64,000 nucleotides of DNA from Henriciella marina (lineage in GTDB: Bacteria > Pseudomonadota > Alphaproteobacteria > Caulobacterales > Hyphomonadaceae). Within the stretch, counting starts at the first letter, position 1; each line of letters begins with the position of its first letter. Where the stretch lies: NCBI RefSeq assembly GCF_027213945.1, contig NZ_JAPWGW010000001.1, forward strand, positions 310,001 to 374,000. Direction: 5' to 3'. The notes below the pieces were generated by a model that was given only the letters and a program-made list of their open reading frames with translations, was not told the DNA's origin and did not search any database. Shown here in pieces: positions 18,477 through 27,116 of the stretch. Both the position numbers and the translations under genes were made by a program.

Positions 18477-20030
18477 ATGAGCGTCCTTCGCAACACGTTG
18501 ACCCAGTCAAGCTGGACGTTCGGCAGCCGCATTCTCGGCTTCGCTCGCGATCTGGTCATCCTCGCCAAGCTGGGCGCTGGCCCCGTCGCGGACGCCTTCT
18601 TCACCGCGCTGATGTTCCCGAACCTCTTTCGGCGCGTCTTTGCCGAAGGGGCTTTCGCGCAGGCCTTCGTGCCTGCTTATGCCCGCACCATGGAAGCCGA
18701 AGGCGAGGAAGCCGCCCGCAAGCTCGCAGAAGAGACATTGAGAGGATTGCTCGCTGTCACGGTGGGCCTCGTAATCATCTCGCAGATCGCCATGCCCTGG
18801 ATCATGCTTCTGCTGCATGGCGGTTACCGTAATGACCCGGTCCACTTTCCGCTGGCAATCCTGCTGACGCAAATCACCATGCCATACTTGGCCTTCATGG
18901 CGCTCGCGGCGCTTCTGTCGGGTGTTTTGAACTCGGCTGGACGGTTCGGCATGTCGGCCGGGGCGCCGACGCTGCTGAACATCTGCATGCTCGGCGCGGC
19001 CTTTGTCGGGTCCGACAATTACGACGTCTCGAAATCACTTGCCTTGGCCGTCACCGTGGCGGGCGCGCTTCAGGTCGCGCTGCTTTGGTATGGCGTCTCC
19101 CGTCAGAAGGTCCGACTTCGCATCGGTTTCCCGAAGATCACACCCGGCGTCAAAAGGGTCGCGGCGCTGGCCATTCCAGGCACGATCGCGGCTTCCGGCA
19201 TGCAGATCAACATCGTCGTCAGTCAGGCCCTCGCGAGCTTTGAGGCGGGCGCAAAGTCATGGCTCTATTCGGCTGACCGTCTCTACCAGCTTCCGCTTGG
19301 CCTTGTCGGGGTCGCCGTCGGCCTCGCCATACTGCCGCGCCTTGCCCGCGCAGCCCGCGCGAGCGATGAGGCTGATAGCCGCGACACGATGGACAATGGC
19401 ATCGGCCTTGCCATGGCGCTGACCGTACCTGCCGCAGCAGCGCTCATGGCCGCGCCATTCCTGTTCGTCGACAGCTTCTTCACACGCGGCGACTTCACCA
19501 GCGACGACGCAGCGCTGACGGCGCAGGCGCTCTTCCACTTTGGCTGGGGCGTGCCTGCTTTCGTCCTTATCAAGGTGCTCGCGCCGGGCTTCTTTGCGCG
19601 TGAAGACACGCGCACGCCGATGAATTTCTCTCTCATCTCTGTCGTCGTGAACACGGTGCTGGGCGCTGGCCTCTTCTTCTTCCTGAAGTCGCAGGGCGTC
19701 TATGGCTTCCCGGGCCTTGCCATCGCCACCAGCACAGCAGCCTGGATCAATGTCATTCTGCTCTTTGCGACCCTGAAACGGCGCGACTGGTACAATCCGG
19801 GCCCAGAGCTCCTCAAACGTCTCGTCTCAGTCTTACTGGCTTCATCGGCGCTCGGCGCCCTGCTGTGGTATCTCGCCAGCATCAGCGGCCAAATCTCCGA
19901 GGTCGCACTCGATTCCAAATTCGTCGGCGCCATCGTGATCTCGCTCGCAGGGGCCGCGGCCTATCTGGTTTTCGCAGTCCTGTTTGGCGCTATTCGTCTA
20001 AGCGATCTCCGAAACGCTCGCAGAAATTGA
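18477..20030 (+). CDS. murJ: Lipid II flippase MurJ (MviN)
   Basis: A 517-residue polytopic inner-membrane protein with about 14 hydrophobic segments, homologous to MurJ, which flips lipid II for peptidoglycan synthesis. Family marks include the N-terminal SWTFGSRILGFARDLVILAK, VADAFFTALMFPNLFRRVFAEG and YSADRLYQLPLGL. The glnD-murJ order is common in alphaproteobacteria, and only 31 bases separate them. Confidence 0.95.
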   Translation: MSVLRNTLTQSSWTFGSRILGFARDLVILAKLGAGPVADAFFTALMFPNLFRRVFAEGAFAQAFVPAYARTMEAEGEEAARKLAEETLRGLLAVTVGLVIISQIAMPWIMLLLHGGYRNDPVHFPLAILLTQITMPYLAFMALAALLSGVLNSAGRFGMSAGAPTLLNICMLGAAFVGSDNYDVSKSLALAVTVAGALQVALLWYGVSRQKVRLRIGFPKITPGVKRVAALAIPGTIAASGMQINIVVSQALASFEAGAKSWLYSADRLYQLPLGLVGVAVGLAILPRLARAARASDEADSRDTMDNGIGLAMALTVPAAAALMAAPFLFVDSFFTRGDFTSDDAALTAQALFHFGWGVPAFVLIKVLAPGFFAREDTRTPMNFSLISVVVNTVLGAGLFFFLKSQGVYGFPGLAIATSTAAWINVILLFATLKRRDWYNPGPELLKRLVSVLLASSALGALLWYLASISGQISEVALDSKFVGAIVISLAGAAAYLVFAVLFGAIRLSDLRNARRN

Positions 20031-20065
20031 TTGGCCGCGTCCTTTGGCAGAACGATATTGGGCGG

Positions 20066-20560
20066 ATGAAAGCTGAATTTGGCACGCTTGTAGTTAGTTT
20101 TTGCGGATTTTCGTCGAGCTGCGCCGCTAGTCCGGACTTCGCTGACAGCCGGGCATTTGTTCCTGTTTGGCAATCTGAGGTCGAGACATGCACAACCGAC
20201 CAAGCGACCGAGGTCGATTTTCAAACAGTCGTGGCAGGCCAGCATTTTGAAGATGGATGCGTTAGGATCGTCGCATATTCAGCCGGCATTGTGCTCGTCA
20301 AACGACGATCCGATCTTTCAGTAGAAGCGATCGTAAGCAGCCGTCGGTTAGACGACCGCCGAATTGGCGTATCTGGTTCACCGCAAATGTTTGAGAAACT
20401 TCGAGCCGTGGAGGGCCAAATGGTGCGTGTTTCTGGCTCACTCTATGACTGCTCTGATCTGCTTATTGATGATCCCTCGTTCGTCTCCGGGTACTGCCAC
20501 TACCACTTGCGCGGTCCGGTGATCGACATCCGTGAGATTGAAGTGACCAATAGTAGGTAA
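20066..20560 (+). CDS. Hypothetical secreted or lipid-anchored protein
   Basis: A 164-residue protein not recognised. The ATG at 20066 gives a short hydrophobic N-terminus (FGTLVVSFCGFSSSCAAS) that could be a signal peptide with a poor lipobox ending at Cys. The rest is a mixed-charge soluble domain with several Cys, and a C-terminal half (MVRVSGSLYDCSDLLIDD, then a segment ending IDIREIEV) that looks beta-rich, possibly OB-like. The frame is open upstream into murJ, which is not coding. Codon choice is less GC-biased than the neighbours, which may point to recent acquisition or weak selection. Confidence 0.6.
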   Translation: MKAEFGTLVVSFCGFSSSCAASPDFADSRAFVPVWQSEVETCTTDQATEVDFQTVVAGQHFEDGCVRIVAYSAGIVLVKRRSDLSVEAIVSSRRLDDRRIGVSGSPQMFEKLRAVEGQMVRVSGSLYDCSDLLIDDPSFVSGYCHYHLRGPVIDIREIEVTNSR

Positions 20561-20612
20561 GCAACATCAAGGGGGCTAGGCGTAGGCCCACCCATCCGCT
20601 AAACGCCCCGCC

Positions 20613-21653
20613 ATGAGCGAGCAAGACACACCGACCTATACCGGGCCCAAGCGGGTCTTTTCCGGTATCCAGCCCACCGGCAATCTCCACCTTGGAAATT
20701 ACCTTGGTGCCCTGAAGAAATTCACCACGCTGCAGAATGATGGTTGGGACTGCGTCTTCTGTGTCGTTGACCTGCACGCCATCACCATGCCGTTTGACCA
20801 GTCGCAGCTGGCCAACCAGACCCGCCAGATCGCAGCCGCGATGATGGCGAGCGGCGTCGATCCCGACAAGTCGGTTCTGTTCGCACAGTCCTCGGTACGT
20901 GTGCACACCGAACTTACCTGGATTTTCGACAGCGTTGCCCGCATGGGCTGGCTGGAGAAGATGATTCAGTTCAAGGAAAAGTCCGGCAAGGACGCTGAGC
21001 GCTCTTCGGTCGGCCTCTTCAACTATCCGGTGCTACAGGCTGCGGACATCCTTGCCTACAAGGCGACACACGTGCCGGTCGGCGAAGACCAGCGCCAGCA
21101 TCTTGAGCTCTCGCGTGACATCGCAGACCGTTTCAACCGCGACTATGGCGCGCCGGGTTTCTTCCCGCTTCCAGAAGCCCTGACCGAAGGCCCCGGTGCC
21201 CGGATCATGAGCCTCAAGGATGGCACCAAGAAAATGTCGAAGTCCGATCCGGCGGAGAATTCGCGCATCAACCTGATCGACGACGCCGACACGATTGCGA
21301 AGAAAATCAAGAAGTCGAAGACCGATACGCTCGGCGACATGCCGACCGATATCGACGGTCTCGAAGGACGCCCCGAAGTCGCAAACCTTGTCGGCATCTA
21401 CGGCGCGCTTGCAGGCATGAGCGACGAACAGGTTCTCGCCGAGTATGGCGGCAAAGGATTTGGCGTTTTCAAGCCAGCGCTTGCTGATCTCGCTGTCGAT
21501 CACCTAGCCCCGATCACCACCCGCATGCGAGAGCTGATGGACAATCCGGATGAAATCGATGCCGCTCTTCGTATCGGCGCCGAACGGGCTGAAGCTATTG
21601 CCGAACCGGTGATGGAAGAAGTTCGGCGGATTGTTGGATTCTGGCGTCCTTAA
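20613..21653 (+). CDS. trpS: Tryptophanyl-tRNA synthetase
   Basis: A 346-residue class I aminoacyl-tRNA synthetase charging tRNA-Trp. The HIGH-equivalent is [14 protein letters not shown] (about residue 20) and the KMSKS loop is [12 protein letters not shown] (about residue 208). [14 protein letters not shown] at the start is typical of TrpRS. Length normal. The ATG follows a weak ribosome site. Confidence 0.97.
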   Translation: MSEQDTPTYTGPKRVFSGIQPTGNLHLGNYLGALKKFTTLQNDGWDCVFCVVDLHAITMPFDQSQLANQTRQIAAAMMASGVDPDKSVLFAQSSVRVHTELTWIFDSVARMGWLEKMIQFKEKSGKDAERSSVGLFNYPVLQAADILAYKATHVPVGEDQRQHLELSRDIADRFNRDYGAPGFFPLPEALTEGPGARIMSLKDGTKKMSKSDPAENSRINLIDDADTIAKKIKKSKTDTLGDMPTDIDGLEGRPEVANLVGIYGALAGMSDEQVLAEYGGKGFGVFKPALADLAVDHLAPITTRMRELMDNPDEIDAALRIGAERAEAIAEPVMEEVRRIVGFWRP

Positions 21654-21700
21654 GCCTTGCGCCTTCACCCTCAAGCTCCCCTCTCGTGAAAGACACCTCA

Positions 21701-22153
21701 ATGAAACGCCTTTCTGCCCTGCTTATCGCCCCCGCTCTCATCGCTGCCTGCAGCCAGTCTGCTGAATCCGATGGCCCGGTGCTCTCATATGAAGACGCTT
21801 TCATCATGGCCCCGATTGCCGGACGCGATGTCACCATGGGCGGGATCGAGATTTCGGTTGAAGGCGTTAGCGTCACGCTGACGGGCGCCATCTCCGATAT
21901 CGCCGGCACTGTCGAGATGCACACGATGGAGATGAATGACGGCACGATGCAGATGCGTCCCGTAGAGACATTCGAGATCGCTGACGGTGAGACCCTCACG
22001 CTGGAGCGCGGCGGCAACCACCTGATGTTCTTCGGCCTCGTCGAAGACCTCTCAGCCGGCGAAACAGCGAACATCTCTTTCAGCTTTGAAACTGAAACTG
22101 GCGAAACGCTTACATTGGAAGCGGAAGCAGAGCTTCGCGCCCAAGGCGAGTAA
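21701..22153 (+). CDS. PCuAC-type copper chaperone lipoprotein
   Basis: A 150-residue envelope protein. It begins MKRLSALLIAPALIAACSQ, a lipoprotein signal with lipobox IAAC. The mature part is a PCu(A)C domain: the copper site pattern His/Met...Met...His-x-Met is seen as EMHTMEM...MQMR...GGNHLMFFG. Such proteins hold Cu(I) in the periplasm and help load the CuA site of cytochrome oxidase, often with SCO proteins; an SCO gene lies 1.3 kb away at 23483. The ATG at 21701 is chosen over the GTG at 21686 because the signal peptide is then well formed. Confidence 0.85.
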   Translation: MKRLSALLIAPALIAACSQSAESDGPVLSYEDAFIMAPIAGRDVTMGGIEISVEGVSVTLTGAISDIAGTVEMHTMEMNDGTMQMRPVETFEIADGETLTLERGGNHLMFFGLVEDLSAGETANISFSFETETGETLTLEAEAELRAQGE

Positions 22154-22183
22154 ATCCCACCAAGCCGGGCGCGCAGGCGAAAG

Positions 22184-23416
22184 CTAGCGCGCCTTGGCTA
22201 CATGCTGCTGGAACTTGATCACCCGCGGCACGATCTGCTGGCGGAATTTCGACCCATTGAATACGCCGTAATGGCCTACGCCGGGCTGCACATAGTCTTC
22301 CTTCAGCGCCTCTGGAATATTGGTACAGAGGTCGTGCGCAGCCTGTGTCTGACCGATACCTGAAATATCGTCCAGTTCGCCCTCAACCGTCATCAGGCCA
22401 ACAGACGAGATCGCCTCAGGCTTGACGAGGCGCTGATCACGGTAGCGGTATTCGCCCTTGGCCAGCAGTGCTTTCTGGAACACGCGCTCGATCGTCTGGA
22501 TGTAGAACTCCTCAGTCAGGTCCAGCACGGACAGGTATTCATCATAGAACGCCTGATGCTTTTCGGCGCCATCTTCATCCCCCTCGATCAGGTGCTCGAA
22601 GAAGCGGTGCTGCGCATCGACGTGCCGGTCCCAGTTCATGTGCATGAATGAGCTAAGCTGGATAAAACCTGGATAGACCCGGCGGCCAGCACCTGCCCAT
22701 GGCAGCGGCACCGTGTGGATCATCTTGGAGCGGAACCAGTCGAGGCTACGCTCTTCTGCCAGAAGATTTGGCACGGTCGGTGAGCGGCGCGCATCGATAG
22801 GAGAGCCCATGAACGTCATGGTTGCGGGCAGTGCGTCGGCGCCGTCCTCTGCCATCATCGAGATAGCAGCGAGCACGGGCGGGCCGGGCTGACAGACAGC
22901 CAGCACGTGCGCCCCCGCGCCCAGGAAAGCCAGCATGTCCTGAATGTGGTCAATATAGTCGTCGAGATCGAAGCGGCCGAACCAGATCGGCGCCATCCGC
23001 GCATCCGTCCAGTCGGTGATGTAGACATTATGGGTCGGCAGGAAGGCTTCGACCGTGCCGCGCAGCAGCGTCGCATAGTGCCCAGAGAGCGGCGCAACGA
23101 TAACGAGGTCCGGACGATTAGCGGGCGCACCAGCGGTCTCGAAATAAACAAGCTGGCACCATGGCGAGGACCACGCCGTGACAGGCATCACCGCATGAGA
23201 CTTGCCATTGATCTCAGTCGTGTCGATCTGCCATTCGGGTTTGCCGTAATAGCGCGTCGCGCGCTCGAACACGTTGGCCGCCGCCGCTATGGCACGGCCT
23301 GCATCCGTGTCGCGCGCCGGGTTCATCGGCGAACTCCAGAAGGATGCGGTAGCCTTGGCCTGCAATCGCAGCGGCGCCATGGCCGCGCGGTTCATTTCAA
23401 CAAGAGCGTAGAGCAA
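22184..23416 (-). CDS. phaZ: Intracellular polyhydroxyalkanoate depolymerase
   Basis: A 410-residue alpha/beta hydrolase of the intracellular PHB depolymerase family, which attacks polymer on PHA granules. The family start MLYALVEMNRAAMAPLR is present. The nucleophile lies in AVCQPGPPVLAA (Cys in place of Ser, the C-x-P-G form of this family). A conserved WTDAR and a C-terminal His (QPGVGHYGVFNG) complete the likely triad. The start is a TTG at 23416, supported by GGAAGG 8 bases upstream. Immediately before that lies a 14-base element also found before the CoA-ester lyase at 43.8 kb. No phaC or phaP is in the window. Confidence 0.9.
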   Translation of the reverse strand: MLYALVEMNRAAMAPLRLQAKATASFWSSPMNPARDTDAGRAIAAAANVFERATRYYGKPEWQIDTTEINGKSHAVMPVTAWSSPWCQLVYFETAGAPANRPDLVIVAPLSGHYATLLRGTVEAFLPTHNVYITDWTDARMAPIWFGRFDLDDYIDHIQDMLAFLGAGAHVLAVCQPGPPVLAAISMMAEDGADALPATMTFMGSPIDARRSPTVPNLLAEERSLDWFRSKMIHTVPLPWAGAGRRVYPGFIQLSSFMHMNWDRHVDAQHRFFEHLIEGDEDGAEKHQAFYDEYLSVLDLTEEFYIQTIERVFQKALLAKGEYRYRDQRLVKPEAISSVGLMTVEGELDDISGIGQTQAAHDLCTNIPEALKEDYVQPGVGHYGVFNGSKFRQQIVPRVIKFQQHVAKAR

Positions 23417-23433
23417 AGCGTTACCTTCCGTAT

Positions 23434-23449
23434 GCTGCAGCGCAACATA
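23434..23449 (-). promoter_or_regulatory. Candidate PhaR/AniA-type operator of phaZ
   Basis: GCTGCAGCGCAAC (23434-23446) is a GCTGC/GCAAC dyad just upstream of the phaZ ribosome binding site. The 14 bases TGCAGCGCAACATA (23436-23449) recur identically at 43815-43828 before the CoA-ester lyase. They fit the TGCRNYGCASMA consensus reported for AniA/PhaR at 11 of 12 positions. Function inferred. Confidence 0.5.
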
Positions 23450-23482
23450 GGCGGGTCGGCGAGCTTTGGCAATCAGCCCGTG

Positions 23483-24121
23483 CTAGCCGAAGATTGTCTC
23501 AAGACATGAAGCCATTTCATCCGGATTGGTGATCGTCTCCGAGAAGAAGGTTTTCAGCTTCCAGTCCGGGCCCATCACATAGATCAGCGATGTGTGGTCC
23601 ATAGTGTATTCGGCCACGCTTTCTGGCGTCTCGACACGTGAGAAGGCCGCGCTGAATTCATTCGCAACCGCTTCGATTTCTTCTGGTGTGCCGGTCAGTC
23701 CCACAAGGCCCTCCGGGAACGCATTGCTCTGGACATAGTCAGCCAATGCCTCCGGCGTGTCGCGCTCGGGGTCGACGCTGATCAGCAGCGTTTGCGGGCG
23801 CTCCATTTCCTCAGGCAAGCGGCTATAGGCATTGTTGATCGCCACCAGCGTGCCCGGGCATACATCAGGGCAATAGGTGAAGCCAAAATAGACCAGAGAT
23901 GGCTTACCCATGAAGTCTTCCTGGGTGACGCGCTCGCCCGTATGCATGGTCAGCTCGAACGGACCGCCAATCTCTTCATAGGCGCGGGATGTACATCCCG
24001 CGACGGGCCCGCCTGACCTCGCCGTTTCGCCTGAAGCTGCGGTTTCACCTGCCTCGTTCGCGCCGCTACACGCTGCTGCGAGGAGGAAAGATGCTAAGAG
24101 AATTGTCGATCTGATACGCAT
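23483..24121 (-). CDS. SCO1/SenC/PrrC-family thioredoxin-like lipoprotein
   Basis: A 212-residue membrane-anchored protein that binds copper and assists assembly of the CuA centre of cytochrome oxidase, or acts as a thiol-disulfide protein. The N-terminal signal ends in a lipobox (LLAAAC). The metal site is GFTYCPDVCPG with the distal His in YTMDHTSLIYV. Start ATG at 24121 (MRIRSTILLA) is chosen because it begins the signal peptide; the frame opens at 24157. It is divergent from regB-regA, the same partnership as senC/prrC with regBA in purple bacteria, and may share redox control through the 92-base gap. Confidence 0.9.
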   Translation of the reverse strand: MRIRSTILLASFLLAAACSGANEAGETAASGETARSGGPVAGCTSRAYEEIGGPFELTMHTGERVTQEDFMGKPSLVYFGFTYCPDVCPGTLVAINNAYSRLPEEMERPQTLLISVDPERDTPEALADYVQSNAFPEGLVGLTGTPEEIEAVANEFSAAFSRVETPESVAEYTMDHTSLIYVMGPDWKLKTFFSETITNPDEMASCLETIFG

Positions 24122-24213
24122 GCGGCTACGTATGCTTTGGACAGGCGCTTCGATCAAGACGGCGCCGCGCCGCTACAGTGTCGCATCCCGCGGCACAGCC
24201 GAAAGGGGCAAGG

Positions 24214-25611
24214 ATGGACGACGCCCATGCGTCTCGAGAAGGAATAGAGCAGGCACTTTACAGCCTGCTGCCGACCGGGCTTGCCGGCGTGGACGCCGCG
24301 CGTGGACGCGCCCGCCTGCGCACGCTGACAACGCTCCGCTGGCTTGCGGTCGGGGGCCAGACCGCCGCCGTGCTCTTCGTCAATTTCGTACTTGGCTTCG
24401 ACGTGCCGCTCGGCCCCTGCCTGACCGTTATCGCGGCGTCTGCATGGCTGAACGTCTTCCTTTCTTTCGCGATGCGCGACCAGGTCTTGCTGAAAGGGTG
24501 GGAGGCGGCGCTGCAGCTTTGTTTCGACACGGTGCAACTGGCGCTTCTGCTTGGCCTGACCGGCGGGCTATCCAACCCGTTCCTTCTCTTCCTCCTTGCG
24601 CCCGTCACGGTTGCAGCGAGCAGTCTTCGCCCGCGTTATTCAGCACTCATCGCCGGGTTGGCCATTGTCCTCGCAGCCATCATGCCGGCCTTCGCGCTAG
24701 ATCTGCCATGGTACCCGGTTAGCAGCCTTAACCTGCCCGCCCTCTTTGAGTGGGGTCATTTCGCTGCCTTCCTGCTCGCCATCGTGTTCTTTGCCGTGTC
24801 CTCCGTCCGTCTCAGCGAAGACGAGGCTCGGCTTGTGCGCGCGATGGATGCCGCCTCGGTCGTCATGGCGCGCGAACAGAAACTCTCGGCGCTCGGTGCG
24901 ATGGCCGCGATGACCGCACATGAGCTAGGCACCCCGCTCGCAACGATCCACCTTGTCGCCAAGGAGCTTGCTGGCGACCTGAAGCCTGACGATCCCCACC
25001 ACGACGATGTTCGCCTGATCGCAGAGCAGGCCGACCGATGCCGCGATATCCTGCGTCAGCTCAGCCGCTCAAGAGAGGCGGAGGACATCGTTCACGCCAA
25101 CATGCCACTCTCCAGCCTGGTCGAAGAAGCCGCCGCGCCTTTCAGGGGGCTCGGTGTCACGCTCAATGTTACCTGGTCCGCTGGCGAGAATGGCGAGCCG
25201 CGCATACCCACGATCCGCCGAAGCCCTGAAGTCCTGCACGCCCTCGGAGCTTTCGTTGAAAACGCAGTCAGCTTTGCCGATAGCCACGTTAAGGCGGCCG
25301 CCAGCTGGACCGACAAGCAGTTCATGGTGACGGTGAGCGACGACGGGCCCGGTTTCGCCCCCGATGTCATGCCTAAACTTGGAGAGCCCTACGTTTCACA
25401 GCGCGGAGAGGCCCACCTGCATGGCGGCGACATGGGGCTCGGTTTCTTCATTGCGAAGACACTGATCGAAAGAACGGGCGGGCGAATTGCGACGCGTAAT
25501 CGCACCCCGCCGCTTAAAGGCGCAATTGTACAGGCTGTCTGGCCGCGAAGCGCACTGGAAAGCTTGGAATCCGAACGAATGCAAATAAATGGTCCCACAG
25601 TGGAGACTTGA
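24214..25611 (+). CDS. regB: Redox sensor histidine kinase RegB/PrrB/ActS
   Basis: A 465-residue membrane sensor kinase. Six hydrophobic segments fill residues about 35-195, including the quinone-sensing GGLSNPFLLFLLAPV typical of RegB. The phospho-acceptor His lies in TAHELGTPLATIH, and exactly 40 residues later is a Cys in QADRCRDIL, matching the His225/Cys265 spacing of Rhodobacter RegB, where the Cys is the redox switch. A HATPase domain follows (DDGPGFAPD, LGEPYVSQR, GLGFFIAKTLIERTGG). ATG at 24214 is preceded by AAGGGGCAAGG. regA follows after 2 bases. Confidence 0.93.
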   Translation: MDDAHASREGIEQALYSLLPTGLAGVDAARGRARLRTLTTLRWLAVGGQTAAVLFVNFVLGFDVPLGPCLTVIAASAWLNVFLSFAMRDQVLLKGWEAALQLCFDTVQLALLLGLTGGLSNPFLLFLLAPVTVAASSLRPRYSALIAGLAIVLAAIMPAFALDLPWYPVSSLNLPALFEWGHFAAFLLAIVFFAVSSVRLSEDEARLVRAMDAASVVMAREQKLSALGAMAAMTAHELGTPLATIHLVAKELAGDLKPDDPHHDDVRLIAEQADRCRDILRQLSRSREAEDIVHANMPLSSLVEEAAAPFRGLGVTLNVTWSAGENGEPRIPTIRRSPEVLHALGAFVENAVSFADSHVKAAASWTDKQFMVTVSDDGPGFAPDVMPKLGEPYVSQRGEAHLHGGDMGLGFFIAKTLIERTGGRIATRNRTPPLKGAIVQAVWPRSALESLESERMQINGPTVET

Positions 25612-25613
25612 TC

Positions 25614-26186
25614 ATGGACTACAACGTTACCGTAAAAATTCATGAGGCCCTCAAGGATGTTGAGGACCGGACTTGCCTGATACTTGATGATGACGGCCCA
25701 TTTCTACAGCGCCTCGCGCGCGCCCTGACGCAGCGCGGCTTTCTCGTATCGGCCGTGTCAAGCGCGAGCGAAGCAAAAGACATCGCCCGGATGAACCCAC
25801 CTGCTTTCGCAGTGCTGGATCTTCGCCTGGAGGATGGATCTGGTCTCGATGTCGTCGAAACATTGCAGCAGTACCGCCCTGATGCACGCGCAGTGATCCT
25901 CACCGGCTATGGCGCGATTGCGACCGCTGTTGCCGCGGTCAAGGCCGGCGCTGCTGACTATCTCGCCAAGCCAGCCGAAGTCGAGGACATTATCCGCGCG
26001 CTCGTGAACAAGGGCGACAGCCTGCCGGAGCCGCCGGAAAACCCGATGTCAGCAGACCGCGTCCGTTGGGAACACATCCAGCGCGTCTATGAGCTCTGCA
26101 ATCACAATGTCTCGGAAACCGCTCGCCGCCTGAACATGCACCGCCGCACCCTGCAGCGCATCCTGGCGAAACGCGCCCCGCGTTAG
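25614..26186 (+). CDS. regA: Response regulator RegA/PrrA/ActR
   Basis: A 190-residue two-domain regulator phosphorylated by RegB. The receiver has the acidic pair (LILDDDGPF), the phospho-acceptor Asp in AVLDLRLEDGSG (about residue 63), Thr in ILTGYG and Lys in LAKPAE. After a proline-rich hinge comes a Fis-type HTH (NVSETARRLNMHRRTLQRIL), which is almost invariant in RegA proteins. RegA controls respiration, carbon and nitrogen fixation and photosynthesis genes in other alphaproteobacteria. ATG at 25614 has GGAG 8 bases upstream and lies 2 bases after the regB stop. Confidence 0.95.
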   Translation: MDYNVTVKIHEALKDVEDRTCLILDDDGPFLQRLARALTQRGFLVSAVSSASEAKDIARMNPPAFAVLDLRLEDGSGLDVVETLQQYRPDARAVILTGYGAIATAVAAVKAGAADYLAKPAEVEDIIRALVNKGDSLPEPPENPMSADRVRWEHIQRVYELCNHNVSETARRLNMHRRTLQRILAKRAPR

Positions 26187-26215
26187 GCCAGCTAACCTGG
26201 CGTATGCGGCTTCGT

Positions 26216-26288
26216 CCTTCGACGGGCTCAGGATGAGATAACGCTAGTGACACGCTTCCCATAGACCTTACCCCGAGCCTCTTGAAGG
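26216..26288. repeat. Decayed copy of palindromic intergenic repeat
   Basis: CCTTCGACGGGCTCAGGATG (from 26216) continues to 26237 and is the left arm of the same element as at 35304-35376. The right arm, 26265-26288, still aligns to the right arm of that copy at 18 of 24 positions. It lies between regA and the end of nth. Confidence 0.7.
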
Positions 26289-26315
26289 GCGAGGTCCATC
26301 TCCCATTCTGGGCGC

Positions 26316-27035
26316 CTAGTCCTTCGGCCCCAGATCAGACTCCTTCCGCGCAGGGTCAGGCGTCTTGTCCTTGAACTTACAGATATCACTGATCGTACAC
26401 AGCCAGCATTTCGGCTTGCGCGCCACGCAGACATAGCGACCGTGCAGGATCAGCCAGTGGTGCGCGCCCTTCTTGAACTCGTCCGGCGTCACGCGCTCCA
26501 GTTGGTCTTCGACCTCGTCAGGGTTCTTACCGGGCGCGAGGCCCGTTCGGTTTGAAACGCGGAAGATATGCGTATCGACGGCGATGGTCGGCTGCCCAAA
26601 AGCCTCGTTAAGCACCACGTTCGCTGTCTTTCGACCGACGCCCGGCAGCCGTGTCAGCTCATCGCGCGTTTGCGGCACTTCGCCGCCAAACTCCTCGATC
26701 AGAAGCTCACAAAGCGCAATCACATTCTTCGCCTTGTTACGCCAGAGGCCGATCGTCTTGATGTGATCGGCGACGCCCTCTTCGCCCAGTGTCAGCATCG
26801 CCTCTGGTGTATCAGCGATCTCGAAAAGCTTCTTCGTCGCCTTGTTCACGCCGACATCGGTCGCCTGCGCTGACAGGGCGACGGCAACAACCAGCGTGAA
26901 TGGGTTGTGATAGTTGAGCTCTGTTTCAGGCGCGGGCCTGTCCTCGGCCAGCGCGGCATAAAGCTGCGCCGTCTTCTCAGGGCCGAGCGTTGGGGACCGG
27001 CGCTTCCTGCGGGTTTTCGTCGGGGTCTTTGCCAT
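26316..27035 (-). CDS. nth: Endonuclease III
   Basis: A 239-residue DNA glycosylase/AP lyase that removes oxidised pyrimidines. The helix-hairpin-helix is LPGVGRKTANVVLNEAFG with catalytic Lys, followed by the Asp in IAVDTHIFRVSNR. The C-terminal Fe4S4 loop is complete: CVARKPKCWLCTISDIC (C-x6-C-x2-C-x5-C). The ATG at 27035 (MAKTPTKTRRKRR) is chosen; the longer frame to 27131 runs into the divergent gene's start. It is divergent from the DUF2244 gene. Confidence 0.95.
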   Translation of the reverse strand: MAKTPTKTRRKRRSPTLGPEKTAQLYAALAEDRPAPETELNYHNPFTLVVAVALSAQATDVGVNKATKKLFEIADTPEAMLTLGEEGVADHIKTIGLWRNKAKNVIALCELLIEEFGGEVPQTRDELTRLPGVGRKTANVVLNEAFGQPTIAVDTHIFRVSNRTGLAPGKNPDEVEDQLERVTPDEFKKGAHHWLILHGRYVCVARKPKCWLCTISDICKFKDKTPDPARKESDLGPKD

Positions 27036-27116
27036 AGGCCGTGGTGTATATGCCGCGGCGCTGCGATCAAGCGTCAACTTGTCAACGCTCGCTGCGATCG
27101 TATTTCCTAGCCTGCG

